From Paenibacillus timonensis (GTDB taxonomy: Bacteria; Bacillota; Bacilli; Paenibacillales; Paenibacillaceae): 64,000 nucleotides of DNA. Where the stretch lies: contig NZ_WNZY01000019.1 of the NCBI RefSeq assembly GCF_009725205.1, positions 1 to 64,000 on the forward strand. The letters run 5' to 3'. The notes beneath the pieces were generated by a model. The model was not told the origin of the DNA, ran no database searches, and was given only the letters and a program-made list of their open reading frames with translations. Every line of letters starts with the position of its first letter. The first letter of the stretch is position 1. Shown piece after piece: positions 1 to 8,200 of the stretch. Position numbers and translations under genes: made by a program.

Positions 1-16
1 AAGACAACAAAGTAAG

Positions 17-56
17 ATCGTCGGCCAGGAATAACCTCTCCTGGCTGACGATTTTT
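17..56 (+). terminator. Rho-independent terminator
   Basis: A 14-bp stem (arms 17-30 and 39-52, one G-T pair) is followed by a run of T. It would end a plus-strand transcript entering from before the window and lies just past the stop of the minus-strand VOC gene. Confidence 0.8.
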
Positions 57-91
57 CAAAAAACGAGGGTTTTTAAATGGAAAGCTGTCCC

Positions 92-541
92 TTAGAGTAG
101 TTTTTCAACTACTTTTGGGACAGCCCCGTCGTCATAACTAAGCTGCCATTCGATGCCATACTTGTCCTTCAAATTGCCGTAACAAGGACTCCAGAAGGTC
201 TCCTGCAATTCCATTTGAACCGAACCGCCTTCCTTGAGCCGTTCAAATGCGGAGGTGATCTCCTCCCGGTTTGGGCTGACCAGCGCCAAACTGATATGGG
301 TTCCAACGGTATAGGGGGAACCTGGGAACACGTCGGAGAACATCAGGTTGCTGCCGCTAACCTTAAGGTTGGCATGCATGACGCGGTCCTTCGCTTCTTC
401 GGGAAGCGTATAATCCGGCTCGGCGGAATGCACTTCGCCGTAGGTGAGAATTTGCGGCCGCTCCACGCCGAATGCCTGGGCATAAAATTCAACCGCCTCA
501 CGACAGTTCCCATCAAAATACAAATAAGCGTCAATAGGCAT
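92..541 (-). CDS. PhnB-like VOC family protein
   Basis: This 149-residue protein has the compact beta-alpha-beta fold signature of the PhnB/3-demethylubiquinone methyltransferase-like branch of the VOC (glyoxalase) superfamily: an opening YLYFDGNCREAVEFY segment, a central LMFSDVFPG segment and a C-terminal segment ending in YGIEWQLSYD. Family members bind small molecules or metals, but few have a proven reaction, so no substrate is assigned. The length is normal for the family. The start is supported by a GAGGAGG ribosome binding site about ten bases upstream. It appears to be a single-gene unit. It is likely cytosolic, with no signal peptide or membrane segment. Confidence 0.85.
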   Translation of the reverse strand: MPIDAYLYFDGNCREAVEFYAQAFGVERPQILTYGEVHSAEPDYTLPEEAKDRVMHANLKVSGSNLMFSDVFPGSPYTVGTHISLALVSPNREEITSAFERLKEGGSVQMELQETFWSPCYGNLKDKYGIEWQLSYDDGAVPKVVEKLL

Positions 542-789
542 GATCTCTTCCTCCTCGTCATATCTTGTCCTACACGGGTGACTCCTTCACCAGCTTAACC
601 AGAATGGGTCGTACCCAATCCATCGAGTGAATCAGATCTAAAGAAAAGTTTCAATTTCAACAAACAGCCCCAACTGCAAAAGAGCATCCCATGATCTGCC
701 AAATCCCGATTCCGAAAGGATGAACTGTTGCCGTAAAAGTTTATGGGAAAGAACAGAAGATCTGGCCAACCCTGTCCAGGTCTTGCTTG

Positions 790-1899
790 TTATTCGGTGA
801 CTTGCAGCGTTAATACCGTTTCAGCCACTTCTACACCATTCACCAACAATACGATGCGGTGTTCTCCGGGGTAATGACGGCGGGTCGACAGGTCTGCCCA
901 ACTGTGCTTCCTTGCACCGCCGATCCGCGAACCGCCAGGGATAGTTTTGTCCGATAGCAGGAACAGCTTACGCGAGGTTCGACCGCCGGCTTTGACGAAA
1001 TCGATGCCGTATTCGATACGCACCTTAGCCGGTTCACCTTCGCGGATCGTCAACTCGTAGCGAAGCTCGCTACTGTCGCCGATATGCAGTACGGTCGGCA
1101 CGATCTCAAGCGCCGCCGTGGTCGTGAGCGGATGGCCGTCCTCGACGGCCGCGTAGCCGAACAGCTCTAGCGCTTCAGGTCCGCCGCGGCGGATCAAGGT
1201 GCGGCAGCCGTGGCGCACAATCCAATCGGTGTGCGGGTGGGTACCCTTCCAACGCCGAGTGAGCTCCAAGACAAATTCCGGATGGTCCTTGGCAATATCG
1301 TTCAGGTTGTTGGCTACGCTCTTGCGGACGTACAAGCTGGGATCGGCCTTTAGCCGCTCAAGAATCGGAACGATTGGCGCAGGGTCACGTTTGAACATCG
1401 GCAGCGCTTGACCCCAAGGGAGGCGCGGCCTGCAGCCTTCGCTCGCCAAGCGGCGAACGTGCTCATTGACGTGTTCCGCCCATGTCGCCATCTGACGCAT
1501 CATCCGTTCCGGATCGCGTTCGATAAACGAACGAACGGCGAACTCGGCGGACGACCTCGGCGTAAAGCGCTCGAGCGCCTGCATGGCAAGCGGCCAGTCC
1601 GCTTCGGCATTGCCAAACACCTCAACGAAGTCAGGGAAGAACAAGTAAGGGAACCCAACGCAGGTTTCGTCAATGGCGTACAGGACTTCCAACGCCTCCG
1701 TAAAGCTTGGCGGAAGCCATGCACCCAGTTTCAATGTAATTTGCCGCATACGAGCTTTGAGTTCCAGCTTGTCCCAGGTTTCGTCCATCACTGCGGCGAC
1801 AAATGTATCCGCGTCGAACGCCGGGTAGGCGCCCTTCACTTTGCCGCCGAAGCCGCGTAGAAATGCTTCGTTATACATCGATTTTAACGTATCGGCCAT
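790..1899 (-). CDS. AlkD-like DNA alkylation repair protein (HEAT repeats) with C-terminal beta domain
   Basis: Residues about 1-255 are helical repeats typical of the AlkC/AlkD HEAT-repeat DNA glycosylases, with the characteristic stretch VRKSVANNLNDIAKDHPE and then WIVRHGCRTLIRRG. AlkC/AlkD-type enzymes remove bulky or positively charged alkylated bases from DNA. Residues about 260-369 are a beta-rich extension (PAKVRIEYGIDFVKAGG and following) that resembles the tail of larger AlkD relatives and may contact DNA or a partner. I place the start at 1899 (MADTLKSMYNEAF) because GGAGA lies about six bases before that ATG. An in-frame ATG at 1917 lacks such a site. Glycosylase activity is inferred from family alone. 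Confidence 0.8.
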   Translation of the reverse strand: MADTLKSMYNEAFLRGFGGKVKGAYPAFDADTFVAAVMDETWDKLELKARMRQITLKLGAWLPPSFTEALEVLYAIDETCVGFPYLFFPDFVEVFGNAEADWPLAMQALERFTPRSSAEFAVRSFIERDPERMMRQMATWAEHVNEHVRRLASEGCRPRLPWGQALPMFKRDPAPIVPILERLKADPSLYVRKSVANNLNDIAKDHPEFVLELTRRWKGTHPHTDWIVRHGCRTLIRRGGPEALELFGYAAVEDGHPLTTTAALEIVPTVLHIGDSSELRYELTIREGEPAKVRIEYGIDFVKAGGRTSRKLFLLSDKTIPGGSRIGGARKHSWADLSTRRHYPGEHRIVLLVNGVEVAETVLTLQVTE

Positions 1900-2048
1900 G
1901 TCTCTTCTCCGTTCCATGCCAAACTGTGATCGAGAGATTTAGGGTTCTATTTTACTATGACGGTTTTATTCAGCGCAAACACCGGAGAAACACGGCGTTA
2001 ATCCTATTCTACTATAATCTAAACATTCGTAGGGGAGGGGGCAAAAGG

Positions 2049-3359
2049 ATGAACAAATCGAAGATACGTGCCTGGATCCTGTACGATTGGGCGAATTCGG
2101 CTTACGCCACCACGGTGTTGGCGGCGGTACTTCCTATCTTTTACGCTGGCGTGGCGGCGCAAGGCTTAAGCGAAAGCACCGCGGCGTCTTATTTAGCCTA
2201 CACGCATGCCATCGGCATGGCGTTGGTGGCGCTCATCTCGCCATTGTTGGGATCCATCGCGGACTTATCGGGGCGAAAAACGTCGTTCCTATCCTGGTTT
2301 GCCCTGCTAGGCATCGCCGGGACAACCGGATTCGCGCTCGTCGGACCGGGAGATTGGCTGCTCGCCTCGGCGTTGCTTGTCATCACGACGGTTGGATTCT
2401 CTGGAAGTCTGACGTTTTACGACTCGATGCTCCCTGATCTGGTACCTTCCCGGGATCGGGATGGCGTTTCGGCTAAAGGTTATGCAGCAGGGTATGTCGG
2501 CGGAGGGATTCTGCTGGCTATCAACCTCTTGATGATTCAGCAGCCGCAGTGGTTTGACCTAAGGGATGAACTGGCGGGAACTCGGCTTTCTTTTCTCAGC
2601 GTAGGCCTTTGGTGGCTAGTTTTCTCGTTGCCGATCATGCGCAAGGTGCCGAATTTATCCAAGCAAGTGTCCGGGCTAACCACGGGGGGATATGTACGGG
2701 CTGCCGGTCAGCGAATCGGCGGTACGTTCCGGGACATCCGGCGCTATCCGCAACTATTTCGAATGATCGCTGCATTCTGGTTCTACAACGACGGGATCAA
2801 CACGATCATCCTGATGGCTACCATCTATGGAACGACGCTTGGAATCGGTACCAGCGATCTGATCTTGGCTCTGCTCATTACGCAATTCGTCGGGTTCCCC
2901 AGCACCATTCTGCTTGGCAAATCGGCTACGCGCCTTGGTCCTAAGCGGATGCTGATCGCCTCGTTAGGTATCTATGTGCTGATCGTTCTCTTGGGTTTTG
3001 GGATGAGTAGCGCCCTGCATTTTTACATTCTGGCCATAATGGTTGGGTTGGTCCAAGGGGGAAGTCAATCGATTTCCCGTTCGATCCTTAGCGATCTGAT
3101 GCCGCCGAACCGGACGGGGGAATTTTTTGGTTTCGTCAACATTACGAGTAAATTCTCTTCGATCTTTGGACCGTTTGCATTCGGACTCATCGGACAATGG
3201 ACAGGCAATCCGCGTCTAGGGATTCTATCGCTGCTGCTGTTCTTCGCTTTAGGCATCGCCGTCGTGGCGAAGCTGAACCTTGTCCAAGGCAGGGCAGACG
3301 CCTTGCGGGGAGCCGGCGGTGGTCCCGATGCCGGAGCGCAGCCGCCGGTGACGGCCTAG
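2049..3359 (+). CDS. MFS transporter, UMF1/Atg22-like
   Basis: This 436-residue protein has about twelve hydrophobic segments and opens with IRAWILYDWANSAYATTV, the hallmark of the UMF1 (Atg22-like) branch of the major facilitator superfamily. An MFS loop motif (GSIADLSGRKT) lies between the second and third segments. Atg22 itself exports amino acids from the yeast vacuole. Substrates of the bacterial members are mostly unknown. The start at 2049 follows a GGGGAGGGGG ribosome binding site. The open frame extends upstream to 1803, but that part overlaps the divergent repair gene and has no initiation signal. The stop codon overlaps the end of the convergent phospholipase-like gene by four bases, with no terminator between them. 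Confidence 0.85.
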   Translation: MNKSKIRAWILYDWANSAYATTVLAAVLPIFYAGVAAQGLSESTAASYLAYTHAIGMALVALISPLLGSIADLSGRKTSFLSWFALLGIAGTTGFALVGPGDWLLASALLVITTVGFSGSLTFYDSMLPDLVPSRDRDGVSAKGYAAGYVGGGILLAINLLMIQQPQWFDLRDELAGTRLSFLSVGLWWLVFSLPIMRKVPNLSKQVSGLTTGGYVRAAGQRIGGTFRDIRRYPQLFRMIAAFWFYNDGINTIILMATIYGTTLGIGTSDLILALLITQFVGFPSTILLGKSATRLGPKRMLIASLGIYVLIVLLGFGMSSALHFYILAIMVGLVQGGSQSISRSILSDLMPPNRTGEFFGFVNITSKFSSIFGPFAFGLIGQWTGNPRLGILSLLLFFALGIAVVAKLNLVQGRADALRGAGGGPDAGAQPPVTA

Positions 3360-4348
3360 ACCTTAACCGGTTGACGGCGACTCCAGATGGGCTCCGCGTA
3401 TCGATTGACTAAATTGCTGACGCATTCTTTTCCCGTATCATAAGAGCGATCCCCTAACGTTTGCCGGAACTGTTCTCGTTTCCGCACGGCTGCTTCGGGG
3501 ATTTCTTCATTTAGCCATTCCGCCAGGGCTCCGAGAACTCGTTCGCCGTCCGCGAGCGCCTGTTCCCAAAGCTCCCACACGCTTTCCGTTCTGACTTCGG
3601 ATAAGACGGCGGAATGCCGCCACCTCGCATACCGTTCGTTCAGATAATCCGGAGTGGAAGGGATCGAAACAGACGGGGCGGGCGGATAAAATAAGCCACG
3701 GATCGGTCTCGGCGTCAACCGCTTCTTCCAGCCCTTCGGATCGTTCAGCAGACGGAATGCGAGTCGCATGTCACGATAGGCCGCTTGCCAGCTGGTGAAT
3801 GGCAGGTTATCCATCTCGGGGTAATGGGCGAGACAAGTCTCGTGGAGGACCCGGCGAATATGCAGGGGCAACCCGGCTTCGAGATCGATTTCTTTCCAAC
3901 TGGGATGACGCGAAACGTCCAATTGCTTTAGCTTCCACAGGAATGCAGCGTCCAAGGCAATTTCGAAGCGCTGATGGTCCAGCCCTTTGTAACCGGCACT
4001 CCAATTAATGTAAGGGTGTAGATTACGGTCGAGAAGGTGGTGGGTGAGAAAACCGAGGAAATACAGCAAGGCATCCGAGCGATCGGGTTCGGGGAGCGTG
4101 AGGCTATGTGCGAAAACATCAACTAAAACAGATCCGCAGCTTCGACTGTGCATGAGGTTGCCGAGTCGAAATGCTTGACTGGGGCTACTCCTGGACAAAA
4201 AGCCATGGAAAAGTAGAACATCCGGCCCCTGGCAGCCAACATGATAGAGCTTGCGTAGAGCCGGAAGCCCGCGTAATAATGGTAAACGTTCTTGAAAATC
4301 GGTCGCAAGCCGTTCTCCATACTCCAAATGCATCCATAAGGCCGGCAT
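3356..4348 (-). CDS. Zinc-dependent phospholipase C family protein
   Basis: The 330-residue product matches the bacterial zinc-dependent phospholipase C fold in its N-terminal two thirds. Conserved metal-ligand candidates appear as MHLEYGERL, YHVGCQGPDVLLFH, VFAHSL and FLGFLTHHLLDRNLHPY, that is, several His and Asp residues spread over a helical domain. No signal peptide is visible, so unlike secreted phospholipase C enzymes it probably acts inside the cell. The true substrate is unknown. GGAGG lies seven bases before the ATG. The gene converges on the UMF1-type transporter gene with a four-base overlap. Confidence 0.8.
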   Translation of the reverse strand: MPALWMHLEYGERLATDFQERLPLLRGLPALRKLYHVGCQGPDVLLFHGFLSRSSPSQAFRLGNLMHSRSCGSVLVDVFAHSLTLPEPDRSDALLYFLGFLTHHLLDRNLHPYINWSAGYKGLDHQRFEIALDAAFLWKLKQLDVSRHPSWKEIDLEAGLPLHIRRVLHETCLAHYPEMDNLPFTSWQAAYRDMRLAFRLLNDPKGWKKRLTPRPIRGLFYPPAPSVSIPSTPDYLNERYARWRHSAVLSEVRTESVWELWEQALADGERVLGALAEWLNEEIPEAAVRKREQFRQTLGDRSYDTGKECVSNLVNRYAEPIWSRRQPVKV

Positions 4349-4455
4349 GGGAATTCCTCCTGCTGTAGTTCGCCCGCCAAGACGGAGAGCGAAGTTCTTA
4401 AGACCAGCATAAGGAGCGTTTGTTAGAGGAGCGTGAAAAGAGATCCGGGATCGTG

Positions 4456-5100
4456 TTAAGATTTATGGCGCGCTTTCACTATACGTAACGCATAAGCAAT
4501 CAGGACGAGACCCACGAGAAGGTTCAAACCTGTCGTCATCAGTGGTGGAATGTATGCATTCGCCAGACTTCCGATCCATGCGATCAGGTTCAAAAAGCCG
4601 AAGGTAGCTAGCAAAGCGCCCATCGCAAACCAGATTAGCTGTGAGCCACTTAGATCCAAACCTGGCTCGACGATTTTGGAGCCGAACACCCCCGCCCAGA
4701 ACAGGATCGTTAATGGGTTGGAGGCGGTGAGCAAAATGGCGTAGACCCCATAATTCCCGTCAAGACCGAGCCACGGCGGGCTAAGGAGCAGCGGCACCTC
4801 CATCTCCATCGGAATCGCGCTGAGCATCGTAATGACCCCGAATAAACCCACGACGACCGCACTACACCCATTCAGCATCGATCGAACGCCCTCTCTGTCG
4901 AGCAGGGTGGAGACCCCCAGCAACGCTGCCCCCATAAACATCGCGTCCACCAGGGTGACCCCGAGAACGCCAGTCGCGGCCGCACCGTATCCATGCTGAG
5001 AACCGGTTTGAAAAATAAACAGGCAGACCGGGCCAACGGCCAACTGCAGCAGCATCCCGAATTTGAAACCGCGCAGGACCAGGCTTGTGCTTCCTCTCAT
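4456..5100 (-). CDS. LysE family amino-acid exporter
   Basis: The 214-residue protein has six hydrophobic segments and the LysE/RhtB signature near the N-terminus (GMLLQLAVGPVCLFIFQTG). Members export amino acids or related metabolites across the cytoplasmic membrane. Its start codon overlaps the stop of the upstream Lrp/AsnC regulator in an ATGA arrangement, so the two are co-transcribed and probably translationally coupled. A paired Lrp-type regulator often senses the exported amino acid. The substrate here is not deducible. Confidence 0.88.
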   Translation of the reverse strand: MRGSTSLVLRGFKFGMLLQLAVGPVCLFIFQTGSQHGYGAAATGVLGVTLVDAMFMGAALLGVSTLLDREGVRSMLNGCSAVVVGLFGVITMLSAIPMEMEVPLLLSPPWLGLDGNYGVYAILLTASNPLTILFWAGVFGSKIVEPGLDLSGSQLIWFAMGALLATFGFLNLIAWIGSLANAYIPPLMTTGLNLLVGLVLIAYALRIVKARHKS

Positions 5101-5537
5101 AGGTTGATGTTTTCCTTCATGGTGGAAAGGGAAATCATAGTGTTGCTCTTCACAACACCGGGAAGCTGCTTCAACGTGTCGGACAAAAAACGCTCCAGTT
5201 GTGTGGTATCTTCGACGAGCACCTTAAGCAAATAATCGTATTCACCGGCAAGGTGATGACATTCCAGGACCGGTTCACAGGCGACGATCCTAGTGCGGAA
5301 GTTGTCTATATGCTTGGTATGCTCAATGCCGACAAACACGAAGGCGAGTAGCTTGTGGCCGGTTTTCCCCCGGTTGATCTTCACCGTATAGGCCTCGATG
5401 ACCCCGGCTTCCTCCAGCTTGCGTATGCGCTCGGATACGGCGGGGACGGACAACCCGACTCGCTTGCCAATGTCAGAGGCGGTCATGCGGCTGTTTTGCT
5501 TGAGGGATTCAAGAATTCGTTGATCGGTCACGTCCAT
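5097..5537 (-). CDS. Lrp/AsnC family transcriptional regulator
   Basis: The 146-residue product has an N-terminal winged helix-turn-helix (ILESLKQNSRMTASDIGKRVGLS, residues about 7-60) and a C-terminal RAM ligand-binding domain with the usual amino-acid-sensing core (HHLAGEYDYLLKVLVED). Length and domain order are standard. It is the first gene of a two-gene operon with the LysE exporter (ATGA overlap), so it most likely controls that exporter, and perhaps itself, in response to an amino acid. A purine-rich AGGAGA stretch precedes the ATG. Confidence 0.92.
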   Translation of the reverse strand: MDVTDQRILESLKQNSRMTASDIGKRVGLSVPAVSERIRKLEEAGVIEAYTVKINRGKTGHKLLAFVFVGIEHTKHIDNFRTRIVACEPVLECHHLAGEYDYLLKVLVEDTTQLERFLSDTLKQLPGVVKSNTMISLSTMKENINL

Positions 5538-5787
5538 GGGGATCTCTTCTCTCCTGGTTGATATTTTACCTTTATTGTAGGAAAAGAGTTTAAGAATGTA
5601 AATAAGTATTGGAGAATGCGTTAATTAATTAACTAATATAACTTAGAACATAAATATTTGAAGATAGAAGGACTAGGAAACCGTTTCAGAAAAAACATTT
5701 TAAACCGATCTGGGCCTGTCACCCACGCAACGGAAGTGCTAGGATAATTTTCATAAGGGAAACATGGATATCAAAGGAGTGGGATCA

Positions 5788-6309
5788 ATGGCAGGGACCA
5801 AAACGAATGCCATACGGATGTTGGAGAAATCCAAAACGCCATACCATATCTTCGCGTACGAGGTCGAGGACGGGCAAATTCACGGGACAGCTGTGGCGGA
5901 GAAGATTGGCAAGCCGATGGAGAAGGTGTACAAGACGCTGGTGGCTCATCAAGGCCCAGCGTTATTCGTGTTTATAATTCCGGTAGCCGAAGAGCTTGAC
6001 TTGAAGAAGGCAGCCAAAGCAGCCGGGGTCAAAAAAATCGAGATGCTCCCGCTCAAGGATTTGCTGCAGCACACCGGATATGTCCGAGGCGGCTGCTCTC
6101 CGGTCGGTATGAAGAAATTGTTCCCGACCTGGATCGACAGTCAAGCCGAAAGCTTGGATACGATTCTCGTATCTGCCGGAAGAATCGGCTTGCAGATGGA
6201 ACTAACGCCTCAGCATCTTGCCGCGCAAGTCAGGGGAAAGTTCGCCTCGCTGGTCCGTGAAAGCGCGGACGAAGGGGAGATGGAGGAAGAAGGGATTCGT
6301 TGGTTTTGA
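5788..6309 (+). CDS. ybaK: YbaK/EbsC-type aminoacyl-tRNA deacylase
   Basis: This 173-residue protein carries the YbaK fold. Features include KSKTPYHIFAYEVEDGQIHGTAVAEKIG, the lysine in EKVYKTLVAH expected at the active site, and the motif GYVRGGCSPVGMKKLFPTWID. Family members hydrolyse mischarged Cys-tRNA(Pro) or Cys-tRNA(Cys) in the cytosol. The start at 5788 is chosen for a GGAG eight bases upstream. An in-frame ATG at 5764 has no clear ribosome binding site. It is followed by an HD hydrolase gene 50 bases downstream on the same strand. Confidence 0.9.
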   Translation: MAGTKTNAIRMLEKSKTPYHIFAYEVEDGQIHGTAVAEKIGKPMEKVYKTLVAHQGPALFVFIIPVAEELDLKKAAKAAGVKKIEMLPLKDLLQHTGYVRGGCSPVGMKKLFPTWIDSQAESLDTILVSAGRIGLQMELTPQHLAAQVRGKFASLVRESADEGEMEEEGIRWF

Positions 6310-6359
6310 CGTCCCCCTAACAATCACCATCTATACTGGAGGTAAAAACCAACAGAAAG

Positions 6360-7013
6360 ATGGATGATCTGATGGGCATTCATGCTTATTTTCGCTCCTT
6401 AAATGAACTGGAACGCATCTATCGCTGTCCCGGAAGGTTTAAATTCGAAGAACATAGCGTGGCGGCGCACTCCTGGAAAGTCGTGCAGTACGCGAAAACT
6501 TTAGCCGATATCGAAGAACAACATGGCGTTGTTATCGACTGGAAGAAGTTGTATGAAATTACGAGCAGTCATGATTACGGCGAGATCTTTATTGGGGATA
6601 TCAAGACGCCGGTCAAGCACGCATCGATCGAGCTGCGGAACTTGATCCAGCAGGTTGAAGAGGGCATGGTCCACAATTTCATCGATGAGCATATCCCCGA
6701 AGCGTTTAAAGCGATCTTCCGCAACCAGCTTCGCGAAGGGAAGGACCATACCGTCGAAGGGCTCATTCTCGAGGTCGCCGACAAGATGGATCAGGTCTAC
6801 GAGGCGTTTGCCGAACTGCAGCGGGGGAATACAGAGAAGGAATTCGTCAAGATGTACCGCGATGCGTTGGTTAAAATCAAAAATATCCGTCTTCATTGCG
6901 TCGACTACTTCCTACGTGAAATTCTAACGGACATGGTCAACGAGGGGACGAGCTCGCCGATCGACATCAGGCGGATTACGCAGGAAGCGTTGGAACACGG
7001 AGAAGGCGCTTGA
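6360..7013 (+). CDS. HD-domain hydrolase, YfbR-like
   Basis: The 217-residue product has the metal-binding HD signature of YfbR-type phosphohydrolases: His in EEHSVAAHSW, the His-Asp pair in SSHDYGEIFIGD, and a later Asp in LEVADKMDQVYEAF. YfbR enzymes dephosphorylate deoxynucleoside 5'-monophosphates. That activity is inferred here. A strong GGAGG lies 17 bases before this ATG, which is long. A second in-frame ATG at 6372 is even further, so the start is somewhat uncertain. Transcription ends at the terminator at 7028-7065. Confidence 0.82.
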   Translation: MDDLMGIHAYFRSLNELERIYRCPGRFKFEEHSVAAHSWKVVQYAKTLADIEEQHGVVIDWKKLYEITSSHDYGEIFIGDIKTPVKHASIELRNLIQQVEEGMVHNFIDEHIPEAFKAIFRNQLREGKDHTVEGLILEVADKMDQVYEAFAELQRGNTEKEFVKMYRDALVKIKNIRLHCVDYFLREILTDMVNEGTSSPIDIRRITQEALEHGEGA

Positions 7014-7027
7014 ACTGGGAGATGAAG

Positions 7028-7065
7028 AAGAAGCCCATTCCAGAGCATTGGAATGGGCTTCTTTG
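7028..7065 (+). terminator. Rho-independent terminator
   Basis: A perfect 15-bp stem (7028-7042 with 7049-7063) has a six-base loop and ends in CTTCTTT. The A/G-rich 5' side means it may also serve the convergent oxidoreductase gene. Confidence 0.8.
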
Positions 7066-7087
7066 TGCTTCAAGGATAAGCGAATCG

Positions 7088-8071
7088 TTACAGCTCGGCG
7101 ACGATTTTGCCGCGGACATGGCGCTGGGATAGGCGAATCAAGGCGTCCGGTACTTGCTCCAGTTGAATCACTTCTTGGACCAAAGAGTCGACTTTGTTCT
7201 GCTGCAGCAGAGCCATAAATTCGCCAGCCATGACAGCGAGATCTTCCTCGGCTTTCCGACTCCCTGAGCCATAAGCACCGGCAATCATCAGCTTATGCAG
7301 CGTAAACGATTTGCTGGACGGCTGGAAATCGGCCACTGTCTCCGGTGCGCCGGCAATGCAGGCCAGTTGCCCGCCGAAGGCCAGGGTGTCTAAGTCCAGC
7401 TGGGCCGTTGCTCGGTTCAACGAGTTGATGATCAAATCCACGCCAACCCCGTTCGTGATAGCCATGACGCGTTCCTGAACGTTATCCGAGTTATAGTCGA
7501 TGACCTCATCCGCGCCAAGGCTTCGGACGTAGTCCGCATTCTGCGGCGAAGCCGTTGCGAGGATGGGAGAGGCACCGTAGAGCTTGGCAAGTTGAATGGC
7601 ATATCCTCCAACCCCACCGGCTCCGGCATGGACAAGGAGGGATTGCCCCGAACGGATATTCATTTTGCGCGTCAAAATCTGGTAGGCCGTTAGTCCGGCG
7701 CAAGGAAACGCCGCTGCGTCCGTAAAGGATACGCCGTCCGGGATCGCCGCCACCGTATGAGCGACGGTGACGGTGTATTCGGCGAACCCGCCAGGCCGGG
7801 TGAAATCGGCCATGTAGGCAACCCGGTCGCCCGTCTTCCAGGTAGTGACGCCTTCGCCAACAGCATCAACGACACCCGCAACGTCGATCCCAAGCACGAA
7901 CGGATACACCCAAGCTGGATTCCCGTTTGGCGATACTTTGTAATCGATCGGATTCAAGCCGGCGGCATGAACGCGAACCCGAATTTCGCCAGGGCCAGGC
8001 ACGGGCATAGGCAACTCGGCGATTTCAAGCGTATCAGGTTTTCCCGGTTTCGGGAGGATAAGTGCTTTCAT
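7088..8071 (-). CDS. Zinc-independent NADP-dependent quinone oxidoreductase-like alcohol dehydrogenase (MDR)
   Basis: The 327-residue protein is a medium-chain dehydrogenase/reductase with a GroES-like N-terminus (PVPGPGEIRVRVHAAGLNPIDYK) and a Rossmann NADPH site (LLVHAGAGGVGGYAIQLAK, about residues 148-166). It lacks the Cys-rich structural zinc lobe of classical alcohol dehydrogenases, as expected for quinone oxidoreductase (QOR) relatives. These enzymes reduce quinones or activated enones with NADPH and often answer oxidative or electrophile stress. AAGGAGA precedes the ATG. A LysR C-terminal remnant lies directly upstream. Confidence 0.88.
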   Translation of the reverse strand: MKALILPKPGKPDTLEIAELPMPVPGPGEIRVRVHAAGLNPIDYKVSPNGNPAWVYPFVLGIDVAGVVDAVGEGVTTWKTGDRVAYMADFTRPGGFAEYTVTVAHTVAAIPDGVSFTDAAAFPCAGLTAYQILTRKMNIRSGQSLLVHAGAGGVGGYAIQLAKLYGASPILATASPQNADYVRSLGADEVIDYNSDNVQERVMAITNGVGVDLIINSLNRATAQLDLDTLAFGGQLACIAGAPETVADFQPSSKSFTLHKLMIAGAYGSGSRKAEEDLAVMAGEFMALLQQNKVDSLVQEVIQLEQVPDALIRLSQRHVRGKIVAEL

Positions 8072-8104
8072 CTGTATCTCCTTTTCGTTCCTTGGATTTT
8101 CGAG

Positions 8105-8191
8105 TTAGTTGCTTTTTTTATCATAGCATAGACCATTTACATATTCGATGAACCGCTTGGCCGCTGGCGAAACGTAGCGATCTTTTCGCCA
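8105..8191 (-). pseudogene. Remnant of a LysR family regulator (C-terminal end only)
   Basis: Reading the minus strand in the frame that ends at TAA 8105-8107 gives WRKDRYVSPAAKRFIEYV followed by ten more residues. The pattern W-R-x-D-x-Y-x-S-P-A-A-x-x-F-I-E matches the usual last helix of LysR substrate-binding domains. Nothing of the preceding 250 or so residues is present; the neighbouring serine hydrolase gene begins its 3' end only ten bases away. A deletion or replacement that removed the rest of a regulator is the simplest reading. A LysR gene next to a QOR-type oxidoreductase is a common arrangement. Confidence 0.6.
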
Positions 8192-8200
8192 CCTCTTCGT

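Noticed and set aside
1803-2048. An 82-codon N-terminal extension of the UMF1-type transporter
   Set aside because: It overlaps the start of the divergent repair gene and lacks a ribosome binding site, while ATG 2049 follows a strong one and begins the conserved domain.
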